DNA of 64,000 nucleotides from Centipeda felix (GTDB lineage Bacteria; Bacillota; Negativicutes; Selenomonadales; Selenomonadaceae). The notes beneath the pieces were generated by a model that was given only the letters and a program-made list of their open reading frames with translations, ran no database searches and was not told the origin of the DNA. Numbering within the stretch: position 1 is the stretch's first letter; each line of letters opens with the position of its first letter. Below are positions 58,975 through 64,000 of this stretch, one piece after another. Both the position numbers and the translations under genes were made by a program. The stretch is taken from assembly GCF_900186465.1 (NCBI RefSeq), contig NZ_LT891958.1:545604-609603 (forward strand), in the 5' to 3' direction.

Positions 58975-60255
58975 CTACTTTCCGAGGAAGAGCACAATCA
59001 TAAAGGTGATGGTCGCGAGCAGCATCGGGAGCGCGTTGCGCTTTGACAGCTCCATCGGGCTGACCTTTGCAAGGCCTGCGCAGACGAGTGCCGCGCCTGC
59101 CACCGGCGACATGGAGCGTCCGATCGAGCCGGCCATCTGGGCGAGCGAGCCGAGGTCGATGATGGTCATGCCGAACGTCTCCGCATGCGGGGTAATCGCC
59201 CCGTTGAACGCGAGTGCCGCCGCGTCGCCCGAGCCGGAGATCACCGCAATGATGAAGGGACCGAACGCCCCCGCGATCTTTGCGACGGACTCAGAGCCCT
59301 TCATCGCCTCGATCAGGGCGTCCGTCAGCCCCATGGCGGTCATGCCGGCGGTAAAGACGGCGGCGGAGACGATGAGACCGATCACACCGCCATACGCCTC
59401 CCCCATGCCGTCGAAGAACTTCCGCGTGATCTCCTGCGGATTGGCACGTGTGACGACGAGGGCGAGCACCGTGCCGACGATCATGGCCGTCGGCACATCA
59501 GTGAGCGGCAGGACGGCGATCTGCTTGCTGCCGAGCACGAGCAGGACGAGCGGTACGAGCGGCACGAGTGCGTAGATCGGATTGACCTTAAAATTCTTGC
59601 CACCCTCCTCCCGCTCGAGGCGGAGATGGTATGCTTCGCGGCGCGCGTCGTCGGGGCCCTCCCCGCGCAGAACCGCAATCGCTGTCAGGGTCACGACGGC
59701 GACGATGGAGGCGATGATCGCCGCCGGCACCTGCGCCATGATGACCGTCATGAGGTCGGTCTGTGCGAGATCGGCGACGAAGATATTGTGCGCCTGCCCC
59801 GGGCTGATTGCACTGCCCCACGTCCCTGCGAGAACTGCGGCCGCCGCCATCGCGGGGTGGACCCCCGCCGCCATGAGCGTTGGGATGAGGATGCTGCCGA
59901 CCGCCGCCGAGCAGCCCGCCGCGCTCGGGATGGCGATATTGATCCACCACGTGAGCAGGGTCGCGAGCGGGATCAGGATCAACTTGCTCCGCGTGATGAC
60001 CCCCGAGATGGACTCGACGAGATGTCGGTCACAGGTCGTGATCTTCATGACGAACGAGAACCCCATCACCGTACAGATGACGGGGACGAGCGAGCCGTGC
60101 ACCATCGTCTTGCTGAACGTCGTCACGGCATTTCCCATAACGCCGCCGATAAAGCACATAAGAAAGCCTGCGGCAAGCAGCACCATGCGCGTCTCGTACT
60201 TTTTGATAATGGCGGCAAACGCGAGAATAACGATAATCCCTCCGGCAATAGCCAA
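58975..60255 (-). CDS. dcuC: DcuC-family C4-dicarboxylate transporter
   Basis: The 426-residue protein has about 12 membrane segments. 'PSAAGCSAAVGSILIPTLMA', 'GTWGSAISPGQAHNIFVADL' and 'GSIGRSMSPVAGAALVCAGL' fit the DcuC anaerobic transporters that exchange fumarate, aspartate and succinate. The start is TTG 60255 with AAGGAGG 8 bases before it. Position between aspA and a peptidase suggests fumarate respiration or succinate export. Confidence 0.88.
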   Translation of the reverse strand: MAIAGGIIVILAFAAIIKKYETRMVLLAAGFLMCFIGGVMGNAVTTFSKTMVHGSLVPVICTVMGFSFVMKITTCDRHLVESISGVITRSKLILIPLATLLTWWINIAIPSAAGCSAAVGSILIPTLMAAGVHPAMAAAAVLAGTWGSAISPGQAHNIFVADLAQTDLMTVIMAQVPAAIIASIVAVVTLTAIAVLRGEGPDDARREAYHLRLEREEGGKNFKVNPIYALVPLVPLVLLVLGSKQIAVLPLTDVPTAMIVGTVLALVVTRANPQEITRKFFDGMGEAYGGVIGLIVSAAVFTAGMTAMGLTDALIEAMKGSESVAKIAGAFGPFIIAVISGSGDAAALAFNGAITPHAETFGMTIIDLGSLAQMAGSIGRSMSPVAGAALVCAGLAKVSPMELSKRNALPMLLATITFMIVLFLGK

Positions 60256-60370
60256 TAAGAAAACCTCCTTCGATAAGACAGCAAAAAACTACCATAGAAA
60301 AATTACTATCTATAAGTAATTTCGCCGAAATAATAGAAAAACCTCTGCTTCCCCTAATTAAATCAAAGTT

Positions 60371-60391
60371 AAGGAATCGCTATTCCGCGAT
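60371..60391 (-). repeat. Element end I (family 1)
   Basis: AAGGAATCGCTATTCCGCGA is one end of the family 1 element. The TAG stop of aspA (60380-60382) lies inside it. Confidence 0.45.
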
Positions 60392-61768
60392 GCCGGGGTG
60401 CGTCATCTGGCGCGGCGAGAGGATGTGCGACAGCTCCTTCTTCGTGAGGATGCCGCGGTCGAGGATGATCTCGCGGATGGGCTTTCCTGTCGTATACGCC
60501 TCCTTCGCGAGCTCAGCGGATTTCTCATAGCCGATGTGCGGCAGGAGCGCGGTGACGATGCCGACGCTGTTGTCGAGCCATTTCTGGCACTGCTCGATGT
60601 TCGGCTCGAGGCCGATGAGGAGCTTGTCGACAAACGTATCGACGGCACGCGTGATGTAGTTCAGCGAGTTGAACATATTGAACGCCATAACCGGCTCCAT
60701 CACGTTCAGCTCGAACTGGCCGTTCTCTACACCGAACGTTACGGCGAGATCGCCTGCGATGACCTGATAGCACGCCTGATCGAGAACCTCGGCAATGACG
60801 GGGTTGACCTTGCCGGGCATGATCGAGGAGCCGGGCTGGCGCATCGGCAGATGCAGCTCGTTCAGCCCGCAGCGTGGTCCCGATGCCATGAGACGGAAGT
60901 CGTTCGCCATCTTGATGAGGACGAGCGCGGCATTCTTGAGCGCCGAGGAGAAATCGGCGAACGCATCTGTGTTGTTTGTCGCATCGATGATGTTCTGCGA
61001 CGTACGATATGTCTCCCCCGTGATCTCCGAGAGGCGCTTGGCGACCGCCTTGATGTACGCGGGTTCCGCGTTCAGCCCCGTGCCGACGGCGGTGCCGCCC
61101 ATGTTGATCGTGTGGATCGCACGCTGGACAATGCGCGTGCGCTTCATGCAGCGGCGCACAGCGGAGGCATAGGCACCCATCTCTTGCCCGAGCGTGATGG
61201 GGACAGCATCCTGCAGATGCGTACGCCCCATCTTGAGGATACCGCGATAGGCGACAGCCTTCTTTTCCAGTTCGGCCGCAAGACGGTCGAGCGCGGCGAG
61301 GAAATCGTCCCCCTTCTTTGAGAGACAAACCTTGATGCCTGTAGGAAAGGAATCGTTTGTCGACTGCGCCATGTTCGCATGGTTGTTCGGCGAGATGATG
61401 TCGTAGCGTCCCTTGGCCTCACCGCGCAGTTCAAGCGCACGGTTGCAGAGCACCTCATTCATGTTCATGTTGACCGATGTGCCCGCACCGCCCTGAATCG
61501 GGTCAACGGGGAACTGGTCGATCAGTCCGCCTGCGATGATCTCATCTGCCGCCTGCACAAGCACATCGCCGATCTCGTGCGGCAGACGTCCCGTATCCAT
61601 ATTCGCGAGCGCCGCCGCCTTTTTCACCTTCGCAAGAGCAATGATGAAATCGGGGTCGAGCTTCTGCCCCGTGATGTTGAAGTTCTCCACGGCACGCATC
61701 GTCTGTACGCCGTAGTAGACCTCGTCCGGTACCTCCAGCTCGCCGAGAAAATCGTGTTCTTTTCGCAT
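60380..61768 (-). CDS. aspA: Aspartate ammonia-lyase
   Basis: The 462-residue enzyme releases ammonia from aspartate to give fumarate. 'YYGVQTMRAVENFNITG' at the start points to aspartase more than to fumarase, 'GGAGTSVNMNMNEVLCNRAL' and 'MGRTHLQDAVPITLGQE' are substrate loops, and 'GSSIMPGKVNPV' is the superfamily signature with the catalytic Ser. AAGGAGAG precedes ATG 61768. It leads the operon with dcuC and the peptidase. Confidence 0.92.
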   Translation of the reverse strand: MRKEHDFLGELEVPDEVYYGVQTMRAVENFNITGQKLDPDFIIALAKVKKAAALANMDTGRLPHEIGDVLVQAADEIIAGGLIDQFPVDPIQGGAGTSVNMNMNEVLCNRALELRGEAKGRYDIISPNNHANMAQSTNDSFPTGIKVCLSKKGDDFLAALDRLAAELEKKAVAYRGILKMGRTHLQDAVPITLGQEMGAYASAVRRCMKRTRIVQRAIHTINMGGTAVGTGLNAEPAYIKAVAKRLSEITGETYRTSQNIIDATNNTDAFADFSSALKNAALVLIKMANDFRLMASGPRCGLNELHLPMRQPGSSIMPGKVNPVIAEVLDQACYQVIAGDLAVTFGVENGQFELNVMEPVMAFNMFNSLNYITRAVDTFVDKLLIGLEPNIEQCQKWLDNSVGIVTALLPHIGYEKSAELAKEAYTTGKPIREIILDRGILTKKELSHILSPRQMTHPGIAE

Positions 61769-61811
61769 CGTGATCTCTCCTTTTTACATCCGCACATAGA
61801 TTATCAACAAT

Positions 61812-61828
61812 TGTATACAGTATACCAC
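61812..61828 (-). promoter_or_regulatory. Palindrome upstream of aspA, candidate operator
   Basis: TTGTATACAGTATACCA contains GTATAC twice and lies about 45-60 bases before aspA beside TATACT and GATAAT boxes. GntR-type regulators bind sites of this kind; no regulator is linked here. Confidence 0.4.
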
Positions 61829-61938
61829 AAAAAAGGAAAATAGATAGTGCTTTGAAAAAAATAAATGACATTTATTCTTTTCCCATACCTTCATCCACAT
61901 CTTTCGCTGCGGATCATTGGAAAAAACGTATGAAAATA

Positions 61939-61990
61939 GACGAGACAGCTGTACGTAAGCTTCTGACTTCGTACGGCTGTCCCGTCTCTC
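61939..61990 (-). terminator. Terminator of the nitrilase gene
   Basis: GACAGCTGTACG pairs with CGTACGGCTGTC (61943-61981 region, one bulge on each side), and the outer GACG/CGTC extends it. The minus strand continues CTATTTTC. Confidence 0.6.
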
Positions 61991-61994
61991 TTTC

Positions 61995-62921
61995 TTATCG
62001 ATCGTGAATATTTAGTTCGAGGACATCAGGGCGCGCATAGTGCCCACACGGGTCAAACTCCATCTTGGCAGCAGCTGCCCTTCCAAGATCGAGGTCGGCG
62101 ACGATGAGTTCCTCCCGATCCCATACAGGCTCCGTGAGGAACTCACCGAAAGGATCAACAATACAACTCCCACCGCGGCAGGCGATCTCTGGCAGATGAT
62201 CAATCTCCTCCTTACAGTGGAGCTGCTCGCGCGGGTAGTCTTCCCGTTTGAAGAACATATCGGCATTAATGAAGTAACAGCGCCCCTCAAGGCCGATGTG
62301 CCGCGCTGTGTTGATCCACGAATCCACGTCATTCGTGTTCGGTGCAATGAAGATGTTTACGCCGCGCTGATAGAGCGCCGCACGGGCGAGCGGCATATAG
62401 TTTTCCCAGCAGATAAGACTGCCGAGTGGCCCCCACGGGCTCTCCACCGTTGGGAAATATCCACGATTCGCGTCGCCCCAAACAAACCGCTCCGCACCGG
62501 TCGGCTTAAGTTTACGGTGCACAGAGGCAAGCACCCCATCGGGCGTAAACATGATATTCGTGTTGTAAAGTGTCCCCGTCGTATCATCGCGCTCGGACAC
62601 ACCGATGCTGAGGTAGATATGGTACTTCTTTGCCGCTGCGCCAAGCGCCTCCGTCTCGGGGCCTGGGCAGACAACAGAGTTATCGTAATATAGCTTCCAG
62701 TCCTTGCGCCCTTCCTCATCACGACTGCCGACTTTGAAGCCAAATGTCATACCGAACGGATAGCCCGGGAGGAAAAGCTCCGGAAAGACGACAAGTTCAG
62801 CCCCCTGCTTGGCAGCTTTGTCAATCCACTCCAGTGCTTTGTTTAGCGATGCCGTTTTGTCGAACATCACTGGGGATGCTTGGACAAGGGCAAGTCGACA
62901 TTTTTCTTTCAGATCCTGCAT
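61995..62921 (-). CDS. Nitrilase (carbon-nitrogen hydrolase)
   Basis: The 308-residue protein has the catalytic triad of the nitrilase superfamily: Glu48 in 'FPELFLPGYP', Lys in 'HRKLKPTGAERFVWG' (about residue 134) and Cys in 'SLICWENYMPLARAALYQRG' (about residue 170). The 'CWEN' context is that of true nitrilases, which turn nitriles into acids and ammonia. AAAGGAGA before the ATG overlaps the stop region of the symporter gene 14 bases upstream, so both are cotranscribed. The natural substrate is unknown. Confidence 0.88.
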   Translation of the reverse strand: MQDLKEKCRLALVQASPVMFDKTASLNKALEWIDKAAKQGAELVVFPELFLPGYPFGMTFGFKVGSRDEEGRKDWKLYYDNSVVCPGPETEALGAAAKKYHIYLSIGVSERDDTTGTLYNTNIMFTPDGVLASVHRKLKPTGAERFVWGDANRGYFPTVESPWGPLGSLICWENYMPLARAALYQRGVNIFIAPNTNDVDSWINTARHIGLEGRCYFINADMFFKREDYPREQLHCKEEIDHLPEIACRGGSCIVDPFGEFLTEPVWDREELIVADLDLGRAAAAKMEFDPCGHYARPDVLELNIHDR

Positions 62922-62935
62922 GAAAATATCTCCTT

Positions 62936-64000
62936 TCAGCGATTGTGGCTGCGATAGCGTTCAACAATATCCTCGTCGTAGTCCCAGAGAGGCGCATCAC
63001 AGATTTTCTTCTGCTCCTGATAGTCCTTCAGAGCAAAGGCAACGTATTTTGACAGACGGAAGAGGGCGATAACGTTAAAGAGTACCATGAGTGCGCCAAA
63101 AAGATCAGCAAACTCCCACATGGAGATAACGGGGACGATCGATCCAAAAAGAATTAGACAGAGTGCAAAGATGCGGTAAACTGTGACCGCATGTTTCTTG
63201 TCCGGAAAGAGATATCGTGTGTTGACCTCACCGTAGTACATATTGGCAAGTAGTGTTGTATAACCGAACAGAAACATAGCGGCGGCAACCAGCCAGTAGC
63301 CGAGATCCCCAAACGAAGAGGAAAATGCAGCCTGCGTCAGCTGGATCCCCGTAAGACTGCCATTCAGTGCGCCGGAGAGAAGAATGCAGAATGCAGTACA
63401 GCTACAGACAATAATCGTCGTCACAAAAACTCCAAGCATGCCCGAAAGTCCCTGGTTGACCGGATGCTTGACGTTTGCGGCAGCGTGCATGGACGGCGTT
63501 GTGCCGGCACCGGCATCGTTGCTGAACAACCCGCGTGCTACACCATAACGGAACGCTTCCTGTACACTGTAGCCGAGCACGCCGCCTGCCGCCTGTTGAA
63601 CGCCGAAGGCAGAATCAATGATGAGCCTAAACATATCGGCAATCCACTCAGCGTGTGTCACGAGAACGATCAGAGCAAGAATGATGTAGGCGAAGGCCAT
63701 AAAGGGAACAATATAAGAAGCGACCGTCGACAGGCGTTTAATTCCGCCGAAGATGACAAGTCCGACGAGCGCGACGAGGATCACACCGACGGCAAGCGGT
63801 GGAAGCTCCGCCTGTCCGCTGAACGATCCGGCGATAGAGTTACTCTGCACCATGCAGTAGACAACGCCGTTGCCGAGGATGACGGAGATCGAGAAGAGAA
63901 TCGGAAGTACCTTTGCGTTCAGTCCGCGCCGCATATAGTAAGCGGGACCGCCGCGAAAGGTTGTCCCATCCTCATTCTTTACACGGAAGATCTGAGCGAG
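62936..64000 (-). CDS. Alanine/glycine:sodium symporter (AGCS family), cut by the window end
   Basis: The 354 visible residues are the C-terminal three quarters of an AGCS amino-acid symporter; the frame is open to the window edge ('LAQIFRVKNEDGTTFRGGPA'). Family motifs seen are 'GGPAYYMRRGLN', 'RGLFSNDAGAGTTPSMHAAA' and 'TTLLANMYYGE'. It moves alanine or glycine with Na+. It is the upstream partner of the nitrilase, which suggests uptake of an amino-acid-like or nitrile substrate (inference). Confidence 0.88.
   Translation of the reverse strand, partial: LAQIFRVKNEDGTTFRGGPAYYMRRGLNAKVLPILFSISVILGNGVVYCMVQSNSIAGSFSGQAELPPLAVGVILVALVGLVIFGGIKRLSTVASYIVPFMAFAYIILALIVLVTHAEWIADMFRLIIDSAFGVQQAAGGVLGYSVQEAFRYGVARGLFSNDAGAGTTPSMHAAANVKHPVNQGLSGMLGVFVTTIIVCSCTAFCILLSGALNGSLTGIQLTQAAFSSSFGDLGYWLVAAAMFLFGYTTLLANMYYGEVNTRYLFPDKKHAVTVYRIFALCLILFGSIVPVISMWEFADLFGALMVLFNVIALFRLSKYVAFALKDYQEQKKICDAPLWDYDEDIVERYRSHNR

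Noticed and set aside
60380-61768. Class II fumarase instead of aspartase
   Set aside because: The start 'GVQTMRAVENF' and the neighbouring dcuC favour aspartase, though the families share most motifs.

Overview
The window looks like chromosome from a GC-rich member of the Negativicutes, most likely a Selenomonas-like species. Reasons are inference from protein character: clostridial-type RpoB/RpoC and PTS proteins with strong Shine-Dalgarno sites, a BioY/BioD/BioA set with a BirA box, succinyl-CoA synthetase beside C4-dicarboxylate and aspartate genes (succinate/propionate fermentation), and DUF3290/DUF421 and DcuC-type proteins. No rRNA, CRISPR array or intact prophage was seen; one tRNA-Ser(CGA) is present.

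Left part (1-12.8 kb): a sugar/inositol-type catabolic region in partial decay. Two AraC regulators (one with an internal deletion), an IolI-like inosose isomerase and an IolG-like dehydrogenase are intact. Between them lie remnants of a GPH transporter, a short-chain dehydrogenase, a second Gfo/Idh/MocA dehydrogenase and an IolE-like isomerase. Two copies of the pair 'GPH symporter + cytidylate-kinase-like protein' face each other; the kinase of copy one carries two frameshifts. A DinJ/YafQ toxin-antitoxin pair, a GNAT toxin-like pair and an SSS sodium symporter complete the region.

Core blocks (12.8-39.3 kb): rpoB-rpoC as an isolated leftward unit with a strong promoter and long leader; metN-metI-metQ rightward; a leftward biotin operon bioY-bioD-bioA-bioA with a near-duplicate second bioA and a BirA operator over the promoter -35; two metallophosphoesterases; purB-purA; a small operon of ArsC/Spx-like protein, YeiH-like transporter and uracil-DNA-glycosylase-like protein; hsp20; DUF3290-DUF421.

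Decay zone (39.4-43.1 kb): a possible orphan small RNA, tRNA-Ser, an IS30 remnant, then a three-gene cluster (SPFH/zinc ribbon, zinc-ribbon membrane protein, TPM-domain protein) in which every gene is broken, and a 5' fragment of rtcB.

Right part (43.3-64 kb): an Fsr-like MFS transporter, a single-chain GmrSD-type (DUF262-DUF1524) restriction protein, ogt, a hotdog thioesterase, a broken DXS-like gene, ptsH-ptsI, a ferredoxin, galM, sucC-sucD, a ParE/RelB-type toxin-antitoxin pair, a DUF6630-like protein, the operon aspA-dcuC-pepT-like, and an alanine/sodium symporter (cut by the window end) with a nitrilase.

The most unusual feature is a family of short palindromic intergenic elements with ends close to AAGGAATCACTGATAAAA, seen at nine places. 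Four of them overlap or supply the stop codon of the gene beside them. A second, unrelated GC-rich repeat occurs twice. All calls rest on reading the sequence; no database search was run.
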